IMG/VR virus record: IMGVR_UViG_3300027969_000256
Location: 1-34,380 of that record
Length of the DNA stretch: 34,380 nt
Direction: 5' to 3' (one strand)
From: a virus
Below are positions 1 to 7,041 of this stretch, in pieces. The translations under genes and the position numbers were made by a program. The stretch's first letter is position 1. Each line of letters begins with the position of its first letter. The notes under the pieces were generated by a model that did not search any database, had not been told where the DNA came from, and was given only the letters and a program-made list of their open reading frames with translations.

Positions 1-48
1 CGAAAGGATGTTGAAGAAAAGCTTGGCAGGTCGAATGTATTCAACTAA
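1..48 (+). CDS. C-terminal end of an upstream gene (truncated by window edge)
   Basis: The first 48 bases read in frame 1 as RKDVEEKLGRSNVFN followed by a TAA stop, and the stop lies just before the ribosome binding site of the next gene. Only 15 residues are visible, charged and probably helical. In T7-like order a scaffold or another late gene would precede the capsid region, but nothing in these residues identifies the product. Confidence 0.55.
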   Translation, partial: RKDVEEKLGRSNVFN

Positions 49-53
49 AGGAG
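48..53 (+). promoter_or_regulatory. Strong ribosome binding site of the holin-like gene
   Basis: AAGGAG lies six bases before the ATG at 60. The stretch AAGGAGATATATATG closely resembles the well-known T7 gene 10 leader. It fixes the start of the next gene and predicts high translation. Confidence 0.75.
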
Positions 54-59
54 ATATAT

Positions 60-251
60 ATGCAAAATAAAGCAGGTTACAAAACTACAGAGTTCTGGTT
101 GTCCGTAGTCGCCATGATTATTGGTGCTGTATCAGCCAGCGGTCTCATTCCCGCAGAAGGAGCTTGGCAACAGATTCTAGGGGTAGCCACTACTGCACTT
201 GTTGCACTTGGCTATACTGGGGCAAGGTTGTCCCTCAAGAACAAAGAGTAA
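60..251 (+). CDS. Holin-like small membrane protein
   Basis: A 63-residue protein with two hydrophobic segments, about residues 13-31 (from WLSVVAMIIGAV) and 39-57 (from ILGVATTALVALGY), separated by a short polar turn and ending in a lysine-rich tail (LSLKNKE). Size and topology fit a class II holin, which would make lesions in the inner membrane to start lysis. It is followed by a lipoprotein gene, so the two probably form part of a lysis cassette. The ATG has a near-ideal Shine-Dalgarno sequence. A second small membrane protein at 15161-15370 sits where T7 has its holin 17.5, so which one is the true holin cannot be settled from sequence. Confidence 0.65.
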   Translation: MQNKAGYKTTEFWLSVVAMIIGAVSASGLIPAEGAWQQILGVATTALVALGYTGARLSLKNKE

Positions 252-332
252 TAATAGTGTGGTTAGCGATATTTCAAGCACTTGCCTATTTGGTGCAAGC
301 TTGGGTATCCACGTTGGCGGGGAGGGCTGTCC

Positions 333-617
333 GTGAAGTTAAAGCTTCTGATGGCTCTCCCCCGCCTCTTTATATTCGCAGGGCTTTTAACGACAGGGTG
401 TGCGAGTTTAACCGACTCAAAAAAGGTAGTATTCGTAGATGAGTCTGGTGGGTTTGTTCGTATTGGGCCAAATGTAACTGGTCAAGTTTATGTGTGGGAT
501 GGTGAGCATTGGGCATTGAGCCAGAACAAGATAAAGATTCCCGAAGGTTGGTACGCTGGTTCTGTAGGGGCTGACGCTAAAGAAGGGCTTGACAAAGCTC
601 CTCAATCTAGTAAATAA
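333..617 (+). CDS. Small lipoprotein, possible spanin-like lysis protein
   Basis: Read from the GTG at 333, this gives a 94-residue protein starting (M)KLKLLMALPRLFIFAG, a classic signal peptide, with a lipobox LLTTGC and the lipidated Cys near residue 23. I prefer the GTG because GGGGAGG lies just upstream (about 319-325) and because the upstream ATG at 282 would add 17 residues that spoil the signal peptide. The mature part is beta-rich (VVFVDESGGFVRIGPNV, then a segment ending IPEGWY) and is not proline-rich like classical Rz1. Its place after a holin suggests an outer-membrane lysis protein, but a general phage lipoprotein is equally possible. Confidence 0.6.
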   Translation: MKLKLLMALPRLFIFAGLLTTGCASLTDSKKVVFVDESGGFVRIGPNVTGQVYVWDGEHWALSQNKIKIPEGWYAGSVGADAKEGLDKAPQSSK

Positions 618-643
618 ACACTCAAGTTTTGGAAAAGCTTTCC

Positions 644-756
644 GAAGCCCCGACCCTCTGCGGAGGACAATCGCTGGTGCAACAGATTGATATACCAGAG
701 CGAACAACCAAGAATTGTTGGAGTTCGTTTTGAATCGTGTGATTTAATCGGGCTTC
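644..756 (+). promoter_or_regulatory. Highly structured multi-branch leader upstream of the capsid gene
   Basis: An outer stem pairs GAAGCC(C)CGA (644-653) with TCGGGCTTC (748-756), with one bulged C. It encloses several local hairpins: CCTC/GAGG (655-658/663-666), CAATC/GATTG (668-672/685-689), GCGAAC-AA-CCAA/TTGG-A-GTTCGT (700-711/718-728) and AATC/GATT (733-736/741-744). This uses almost all of the 166-base gap before the capsid ATG. It could be a translational control element, an RNase III processing site or a terminator/antiterminator. No U-tract follows it. No known RNA family is recognised. Confidence 0.5.
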
Positions 757-783
757 AACACAACAAAAGAAAGGGCTACTAAT

Positions 784-1806
784 ATGGCTCTAGCTACTAA
801 TACTCTCGCTCGTCCGGGTTCTAATCTACCCGCAGGAAGCGATAAAACGGAGCTTTTTCTTAAGAAGTTCGCTGGCGAAGTGCTGACGACTTTTGAGACT
901 GAAGCTTTATTTAAAGACCTCACAACGACCCGCACTATTGAGAACGGCAAATCTGCTCAGTTCCCCGTGGTCGGAACGGCTGTGACCAAATATCATACCC
1001 CCGGTGATTCAGTCATCGAAGGGTCAAACTACCTCAACAATATGTCGCACGTTGAGAAGGTTATTACAATCGAAGGATTGCTGACCTCCTCTGTGTTGCT
1101 GGCAAACCTTGACGAGGCGATGAACCACTTTGATGTGCGTTCCATCTACTCCAGCGAAATTGGTCGTGCCTTGGCAAAAGCCTTTGATCGGGCTGTTGCA
1201 CAGACGATTGTTTCCGCTGCTAGACAGGCGAATAACTTCGGAACTAACGGCCCAGACGGAGATTCTGGAACATCCGATACTTTCGCAGCTCTCGCCAATT
1301 CAGTTGTAACCTCTAACTCTGGAACAGATGGTGCTGTTCTTGCAGGTGCGGTTCTGACTGGCTTGCGTCGCCTTGATGAACGTGATGTTCCTTCGGATAA
1401 CCGAATCATCGCTGTTCGTCCTGCTCAGTACTGGCTCCTCGTTGATGCCCTCACAAAGGGTGACTTCAAGGCTCCTTATACTGGTGTGACTGGCGTGTTC
1501 GAGCAAGGAAAGGTCGCTATGATCGGTGGTGCAACCATCGTGAAGAGCAACAACATTCCTTCTACGGACTTGTCGGCTGATACCTCGATTCCAGAGCAAG
1601 CCTCTGGTGGTTCACGCCGTCTCAACTATGCGAACACTCAAGCGATTGTGTTCCATCCTGCCTCGACTGGTTGCGTTAAGCTCCTAGACGTTGGCGTTGA
1701 GAGCGAATACCAGATTGAGCGACAGGCGACCTTGATGGTTGCTAAGTACGCTGTTGGACACGGAGTTCTCCGTCCCGAAGCTGCTTACGAAGTCAAGTCT
1801 GCCTAA
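784..1806 (+). CDS. Major capsid protein (T7 gp10-like)
   Basis: 340 residues, close to T7 gp10A (345). Recognisable family blocks are FLKKFAGEVLTTFE (25-38), KSAQFPV (56-62), EKVITIEGLLT (91-101) and DEAMNHFDVRS (110-120), which match the T7 capsid pattern with few changes. The product forms the HK97-fold icosahedral shell. The gene has a 166-base structured leader and is followed by a large terminator, an arrangement similar to T7 where Tphi follows gene 10. Scaffold and portal are not in this window. No sign of a gp10B-type frameshift product was seen, since the terminator follows closely. Confidence 0.95.
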   Translation: MALATNTLARPGSNLPAGSDKTELFLKKFAGEVLTTFETEALFKDLTTTRTIENGKSAQFPVVGTAVTKYHTPGDSVIEGSNYLNNMSHVEKVITIEGLLTSSVLLANLDEAMNHFDVRSIYSSEIGRALAKAFDRAVAQTIVSAARQANNFGTNGPDGDSGTSDTFAALANSVVTSNSGTDGAVLAGAVLTGLRRLDERDVPSDNRIIAVRPAQYWLLVDALTKGDFKAPYTGVTGVFEQGKVAMIGGATIVKSNNIPSTDLSADTSIPEQASGGSRRLNYANTQAIVFHPASTGCVKLLDVGVESEYQIERQATLMVAKYAVGHGVLRPEAAYEVKSA

Positions 1807-1820
1807 TAATTAGGTACTCT

Positions 1821-1924
1821 AGGGGCCGTCAGTCAAGCTGTTCACATCCTCGACAAACCAAAGGTTATTGTGTTTCCCTTTGGCGAGTGAAGTGAATTTA
1901 AGCTTGGCTGGCGGTCTCTTTTTT
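1821..1924 (+). terminator. Large composite intrinsic terminator after the capsid gene
   Basis: The segment AGGGGCCGTCAGTCAAGCT (1821-1839) pairs with AGCTTGGCTGGCGGTCTCT (1901-1919) over 19 consecutive positions with a few G-U pairs, and a T6 run follows at 1919-1924. The large apical region folds further: CTCG/CGAG (1849-1852/1884-1887) and CCAAAGG/CCTTTGG (1858-1864/1877-1883). Position and role match the T7 Tphi terminator, which lets only part of the transcripts continue into tail genes. Confidence 0.8.
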
Positions 1925-1939
1925 GTATAAATTAACCCT

Positions 1940-2533
1940 ATGCCAGTAATTGCCTCCACAGAGCTTGATGCAATCAACACAATGCTGACCACCATTGGTG
2001 AGTCTCCTGTCAATAGCATTAGTGCCTCTACCGCCGATACTCGGATTGCTCAACTCATCCTTCAAGAAGTAGATCGTGCAACGCAGATTAAAGGTTGGAA
2101 TTGGAATACTGAAAAAGAAGTTACCCTTACTCCGAATGTAAGTACAAAAGAAATTACTCTGGGTAACAATGTTGTAAGAATCAGTATTGATAAACGTACT
2201 TATACAAACATTGATATTGTCCAAAGAGGCACACGGCTTTACGATAAGAAAAATAAAACATTTTTGTTTGATTCAGCTATTAAAGCTGAAATTGTTTACT
2301 TGCTTCCTTTTACAGACCTTCCAGAACAAGCCAGATACTATATTGTAGTTAGGTCTGCTAGGTTGTTTCAACAGAGAATGATTGGTGATTCAACAGGTTC
2401 AGCTTTTAGTGCTGAAGAAGAGACAACGGCTCTTATGGCTTTACAAGATTCAGAAGATGAGACAGCAAATCATAATATTTTTGATCAATATGATGTAGCT
2501 AAAGTAACTGCCTACAGGCGTTATATAGTTTAA
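1940..2533 (+). CDS. Tail tubular protein A (T7 gp11-like)
   Basis: 197 residues, the same size as T7 gp11 (196). The N-terminus ELDAINTMLTTIGESPV, followed by IAQLILQEVDRATQIKGWNWNTE, is the family signature. The protein forms the dodecameric adaptor ring between portal and nozzle. It starts shortly after the composite terminator and is followed three bases later by tail tube B, so the two are probably translated from one message. From this gene onward the DNA is visibly more AT-rich than the capsid gene. Confidence 0.92.
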   Translation: MPVIASTELDAINTMLTTIGESPVNSISASTADTRIAQLILQEVDRATQIKGWNWNTEKEVTLTPNVSTKEITLGNNVVRISIDKRTYTNIDIVQRGTRLYDKKNKTFLFDSAIKAEIVYLLPFTDLPEQARYYIVVRSARLFQQRMIGDSTGSAFSAEEETTALMALQDSEDETANHNIFDQYDVAKVTAYRRYIV

Positions 2534-2536
2534 TTT

Positions 2537-5500
2537 ATGGCAATAGCAGATGTTAAGGGAGCCTCACGGAGCCTTATTAGGACAAGTGTACCTAATCTTA
2601 TTTCTGGAGTATCCCAACAAGCCGATTCTTTTAAGCTGACTACACAAGCTTATGAACAGATAAATGCTGTATCTAGCGTTGTAGACGGCTTAATTAAGCG
2701 ACCCTCTACTTCATTACTTACAGAAATAAACTTTAATCAACCTGCGGGTGTTGCTACTTATCCCTATGGGGCTAGTGGTAATGCTGTATATCCTAAATTA
2801 ACGCCATTAAAATACTTCACTATTTCTTCTGGTGAGTTTACTGATTACTTTGGAATTGTTTTTAACAACCCAGCAACAAGCGATAAAACCCTTAAAATTT
2901 TTGATCTTGCCGGTAATGAAAAAAATGTCCTGTATTACGGCAATAATCAAACAGCTATAAATTCTTATTTTTCTTCTCTTACTACCGAAACTCTTGGTAA
3001 TAACATTAAGAGCCTTTCAATAGCTGATTACACATTTTTAGTAAATAGTGCTAAAACAACAGCTTTATCTGCTGACCTGTCAACTAAAGCTACCGCTGGC
3101 TTTGGCGGTACTCAAGTAAATCAAGGTATGGTTGTTGTTAAAACTGGCTATACTGGCAATAACAGACAAAGACCAAGTGGCGAAATAAGCTGGTCTGTTC
3201 AAGTAATAGGAACTAATGATGTTCTTTATGTGCAAGCCTCTGGAACCAGTACAGAGTGGAATCCCGATTCAGCTTCTTTAGGAGGAACACCTTCAGTAAT
3301 AGCTACTGATATAGCAACTAAATTATCGAATGGTGTCCAGAATAATGCTTGGACTGCAGGAGGAAGAATAGCTTCGTTTGGCTCTAATGTATATATTCAA
3401 CATTCTTCTTTAGATTTTAAAATCATTGTTAACGACGGCTATGCAGGAACTATTTTTTATAGTGTAAAAGATGACGTACAAAGTTTTTCAGATTTACCCA
3501 TTATTGCTCCTCACGGCTTTATTGCTAAAATTACTGGTATTCCAGAATCGGATGGAGACGAGTATTATGTAAAGCATGACAGTAATTATACTGGAGCGTT
3601 TTTGGTTGGTGGGTCTGCTACCTCTCCTGTAGGCATCTTTGCGGTTAATGAGGGTACTTGGTCGGAAACTGGTGGGCCAAATATTCAATATAAATTAGAT
3701 TCGGCCACTATGCCTCATGCTATTGTTAAGTTGGACTCGAATAACTTTTTATTTACTCCTTTAAATGGAGCTACTGCAACCTATACGCTTGGCGGGGGTA
3801 GTAGCGGAACTAAGGCGTATACTGCTCCTTCTTGGGGAAGCCGAGATTCGGGAGATTTAGAAAGCAATCCGAACCCTAGTTTTATCGGTAAAACAATAAA
3901 TAATTTATTCTTCTTTAAAAATCGACTTGGGTTTCTGGCTGGAGAATCAGTAATAATGAGCGAAGCTGGGGAGTTTTTTAATTTCTTTAAAGCATCGACA
4001 GCACAAGTTTTAGATTCAGACCCTATTGATATTACTTCGTCTACAACTGAAATCGGTACTTTGTACCATGCTGTTCCATTCTATGACAGAGTAGTGCTAT
4101 TTGCTGATGGTATTCAATTCTCTTTACAATCTGATGGAGAGATGACTACCAGATCAGTTTCTTTACAGCAAAGCACTTCCTTTAATGTTGATGTTACAGC
4201 AGAACCAGTCGCTATTGGAAATAAAATTTACTTTTCTTACAGAAAAACAGATTATTCGGGCGTACAAGAGTACTTTATTAACCCTAATACAATCCTATTG
4301 GATGGCAACGATATTAGTGCTAATGTCCCTAGTTATCTTAATGGTGGAATAAGTAAATTTGCTGGTTCTGACATATCATCCGTATTGCTCTGCTTGGGGG
4401 ACACTAAACCACATGAAATAGGCGTTTACAAATTCTTTTATTCTGGGGATGAAAAAGTTCAATCGGCTTGGTCAAAATGGTCGTTTGGTCTCAACAATAA
4501 TGTAAAGCTGGCTTACATAAAAAGAGACAAAATCTATTTTATTATAGAAAGTGTTGGCTCTTCTGATACAGAGTTATCTATGGTGTCTTTAGATTTAGAC
4601 ACTACTAAAAAGGACGCTATCGGTACTCCGAATATTCAAGCTCTTGTAGATTATAAATCTTCTAATTTTACCTTGTCCTCTACTTTAAGTAACGGAGACG
4701 GGACTTTTTCACTTATTACTTTAAATAACAGAACTATTATTCCATTAACTCAAAGCCAAATAAAGATTACAAGCCCCTACAATTCTTATGTTGCTCCTTT
4801 TTCTGCCACTACTGGCTTTAATACGCCTACCATACCTAATTATTCTTTCTTATCTACTTCAGATATAACAATTAATAATTTTAAAATAGGTTCTGGATTT
4901 TCAGTTAACGGAAATGTTGAGGGTTCTGGATATGAGTATGCTTTAACTCCAATAGGGTCTTTTGCTACTAGTGCGTCTTTAGCGTTGTCTACAAACCAGT
5001 TCTTTGAATTTTCTATTACATTAGGTAAATATAAAAGTTTTTATTTAACTAGTATTTCTGACTTGTTGTTAAGCGTTATTGCAACCCCCCCATCTGCAAC
5101 AGCAACCTTATTTTTTAGTAACAATAATTCAGATTTTTCTCAAATTGGAACACAAAACCTCACTTCATCAAACCCTTCAACAACTTTCAATGCACCTACT
5201 GAATTAAAGGGCGGTGCTGAAGAAAAAACTTATTATTTTAGATTAACTTACCATACTTCTGTTAATAGAACTTTTTATGTTGAAAGGGGAGCTAATAACC
5301 CGACTATTAATGGTTATCTATTTCCCAGCTATATTAGTGCTTCATCTCTTAATTTTGGAACAACTGGACTGATGTATAACAAAAGTCCTTATCAATTTAT
5401 AAGTAGTACTGGAGTGGCTTACGATACTTACTATGCAATTTACAACACTTCTGGAGTAGCCGGAGTGCCTGTATCTGGCTCGATTGGGTATTGCTCTAAT

Positions 5501-5941
5501 ACTAGATTATTTGTAAAGGCTAATTTAACAGGAGTTACTGGAGTAATTGGTATTCCGTACCCTATGACTTATGAACTAGGCCGACCAATCCTTCGTTCTG
5601 CTTCTGGCAAGGGTCAATCGGCGGTAGCTGACGGGAGACTACAGCTTAAGAACGGGATTATGCTGTACGACAACAGCCGATTCTTCCAAGTACTAGTGAC
5701 CCCTAAATATAGGGATACCTATAATTACACTTATCTTTATAACTTTGTCCCTAATTATTTAGGGGTTGGGCCAACTAATCTTGACTATATGCACATGGAA
5801 GATGGAGCTTTTAAATTCCCTGTGTTTTGCCGTACTGATGACGTAAAGGTTAGTATATTAAATGAATCTCCTTATCCGTGTGCTTTGTTGAGTCTTGAGT
5901 GGGAGGCTCTGTATAGTGCAAGATCAAAACGTATTGGCTAG
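2537..5941 (+). CDS. Tail tubular protein B / nozzle (T7 gp12-like), with a large insert
   Basis: 1134 residues against about 794 in T7 gp12. The N-terminal block SVPNLISGVSQQ and the following segment ending in GLIKRPST are typical of the family, as are NLFFFKNRLGFLAGESVIMSE and the C-terminal block from MTYELGRPILRS onward. The product forms the hexameric nozzle of the tail, to which fibres attach. The extra length lies largely at nt 4770-5510, a Ser/Thr/Asn-rich beta-type region of about 240 residues with no counterpart that I know in T7. The ATG overlaps nothing and follows gp11 by three bases. The gp13-like gene overlaps the 3' end by 26 bases. Confidence 0.92.
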   Translation: MAIADVKGASRSLIRTSVPNLISGVSQQADSFKLTTQAYEQINAVSSVVDGLIKRPSTSLLTEINFNQPAGVATYPYGASGNAVYPKLTPLKYFTISSGEFTDYFGIVFNNPATSDKTLKIFDLAGNEKNVLYYGNNQTAINSYFSSLTTETLGNNIKSLSIADYTFLVNSAKTTALSADLSTKATAGFGGTQVNQGMVVVKTGYTGNNRQRPSGEISWSVQVIGTNDVLYVQASGTSTEWNPDSASLGGTPSVIATDIATKLSNGVQNNAWTAGGRIASFGSNVYIQHSSLDFKIIVNDGYAGTIFYSVKDDVQSFSDLPIIAPHGFIAKITGIPESDGDEYYVKHDSNYTGAFLVGGSATSPVGIFAVNEGTWSETGGPNIQYKLDSATMPHAIVKLDSNNFLFTPLNGATATYTLGGGSSGTKAYTAPSWGSRDSGDLESNPNPSFIGKTINNLFFFKNRLGFLAGESVIMSEAGEFFNFFKASTAQVLDSDPIDITSSTTEIGTLYHAVPFYDRVVLFADGIQFSLQSDGEMTTRSVSLQQSTSFNVDVTAEPVAIGNKIYFSYRKTDYSGVQEYFINPNTILLDGNDISANVPSYLNGGISKFAGSDISSVLLCLGDTKPHEIGVYKFFYSGDEKVQSAWSKWSFGLNNNVKLAYIKRDKIYFIIESVGSSDTELSMVSLDLDTTKKDAIGTPNIQALVDYKSSNFTLSSTLSNGDGTFSLITLNNRTIIPLTQSQIKITSPYNSYVAPFSATTGFNTPTIPNYSFLSTSDITINNFKIGSGFSVNGNVEGSGYEYALTPIGSFATSASLALSTNQFFEFSITLGKYKSFYLTSISDLLLSVIATPPSATATLFFSNNNSDFSQIGTQNLTSSNPSTTFNAPTELKGGAEEKTYYFRLTYHTSVNRTFYVERGANNPTINGYLFPSYISASSLNFGTTGLMYNKSPYQFISSTGVAYDTYYAIYNTSGVAGVPVSGSIGYCSNTRLFVKANLTGVTGVIGIPYPMTYELGRPILRSASGKGQSAVADGRLQLKNGIMLYDNSRFFQVLVTPKYRDTYNYTYLYNFVPNYLGVGPTNLDYMHMEDGAFKFPVFCRTDDVKVSILNESPYPCALLSLEWEALYSARSKRIG

Positions 5942-6410
5942 TTATTCTAATGGGATTGTTGTCAGAAAGACCTTGTTGCCAGACGTAAAGTATATAGCCC
6001 CAAGACTTCGCAAAGCAGACCTTAGAGAACTTAAAGCTAACTCCCCAGCCAAGCCAGATGTTGCTCTAATGACTAGTGTGTGGTTAAGTAACCCTTGTTA
6101 TACCATTTGCGTATACGGGGAACCTATTGGTTTGTTCGGTTTATGCCCCCAAAAGGATGTAGGAGTTGTGTGGATGATGGGTACTGACAAGGTGTTACAA
6201 ATAAAACATACCTTTCTAAAGGCTTCTAAAGAGTGGCTTAACTATTTGCTTGAATTAAAGCCAGTTTTATTTAACTTTATACACGAAAAGAACACCATAC
6301 ACATTAAGTGGTTGCGTTGGTTGGGCTTTTCGATTATAAGCAAAAAGGAAGGCTTTGGATTAAACGGAGAAACATTCTACGAGTTTGTAAAGATAAAAAA
6401 CAATGTGTAA
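5916..6410 (+). CDS. gp13-like protein (DUF2833-type), internal virion/assembly protein
   Basis: A 164-residue product if translation starts at GTG 5916, which has GGGAGG nine bases upstream (5901-5906). A TTG at 5895 is in frame but lacks a comparable site. The segment KYIAPRLRKADLRELKA near the N-terminus and the later YGEPIGLFGLCP and VVWMMGT blocks are typical of the T7 gp13 / acetyltransferase-like family. T7 gp13 is needed for assembly of the internal core, though its biochemical role is not clear. The gene overlaps the end of tail tube B and the start of gp14, so the three are translationally coupled. Confidence 0.75.
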   Translation: MQDQNVLASYSNGIVVRKTLLPDVKYIAPRLRKADLRELKANSPAKPDVALMTSVWLSNPCYTICVYGEPIGLFGLCPQKDVGVVWMMGTDKVLQIKHTFLKASKEWLNYLLELKPVLFNFIHEKNTIHIKWLRWLGFSIISKKEGFGLNGETFYEFVKIKNNV

Positions 6411-7038
6411 CCCAGCTTTAGCCATCGCAGGTGTAGGACTCGCAGTAGGGGTCGCCCAGAGCTATGCCCAGTATCAATCCCAAAGTGACTTTGCTAATCA
6501 ACAAGCACAAGCCCAAAGCGATGCAATTAGACAGCAACAAGAATATCAAAATAGACTTATTCAATTAGAAGGCGAAAGATTTCAAGCTGAAAGTAATGCT
6601 GTAAGGGCTAGACAACTTCAAGAACAACAGGCTCTTGCCAGACAACAGGGACAAGCTTCTAAAGAGTTTAGGTCAGCACAGGCAACCGCTTTGGTGCAGT
6701 TTGGAGAAGCAGGTGTTAGTGGTCTTTCCGTTGACGCACTATTAGCTGACTTTACCCGTCAAGAATTAGGATACCAAGAAGGCATTTTGAGGGAACAGCA
6801 GAATAAAGATGCGTTTTACAACGAACAACTTCGTCAGAATAGAATGGCTTCTGCCTTTACTATGGCTGAAATGAACAGACCTATTACCTCACAGCCTATT
6901 GCTCGTCCTAGTGGTACTGCTCTTGGTCTTGAATTGCTTGGTAAGGGTGTCGGTGCTTATGGGTCTTATCTAAACTATGGTGGTGGCATGAGGCCAGAAC
7001 GCAGTACCCCAAGGTCGGTACTAGCAATTCCTAGCTAA
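6403..7038 (+). CDS. Internal virion protein gp14-like
   Basis: 211 residues (T7 gp14 is 196). It starts MCNPALAIAGVGLAVGVAQ, a hydrophobic glycine/alanine-rich N-terminus, followed by a long Gln/Ala-rich helical region (from about residue 27 to 155) that is probably coiled coil. This composition is characteristic of gp14, which is ejected from the virion and forms the outer-membrane part of the DNA ejection channel. The start overlaps the gp13-like gene by eight bases and the gp15-like gene follows after three bases. Confidence 0.85.
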   Translation: MCNPALAIAGVGLAVGVAQSYAQYQSQSDFANQQAQAQSDAIRQQQEYQNRLIQLEGERFQAESNAVRARQLQEQQALARQQGQASKEFRSAQATALVQFGEAGVSGLSVDALLADFTRQELGYQEGILREQQNKDAFYNEQLRQNRMASAFTMAEMNRPITSQPIARPSGTALGLELLGKGVGAYGSYLNYGGGMRPERSTPRSVLAIPS

Positions 7039-7041
7039 TTT

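Noticed and set aside
164-256. N-terminal extension of the frame 164-442
   Set aside because: This part lies wholly inside the holin-like gene and is Cys/Trp-rich noise; only the part from 257 is worth considering.
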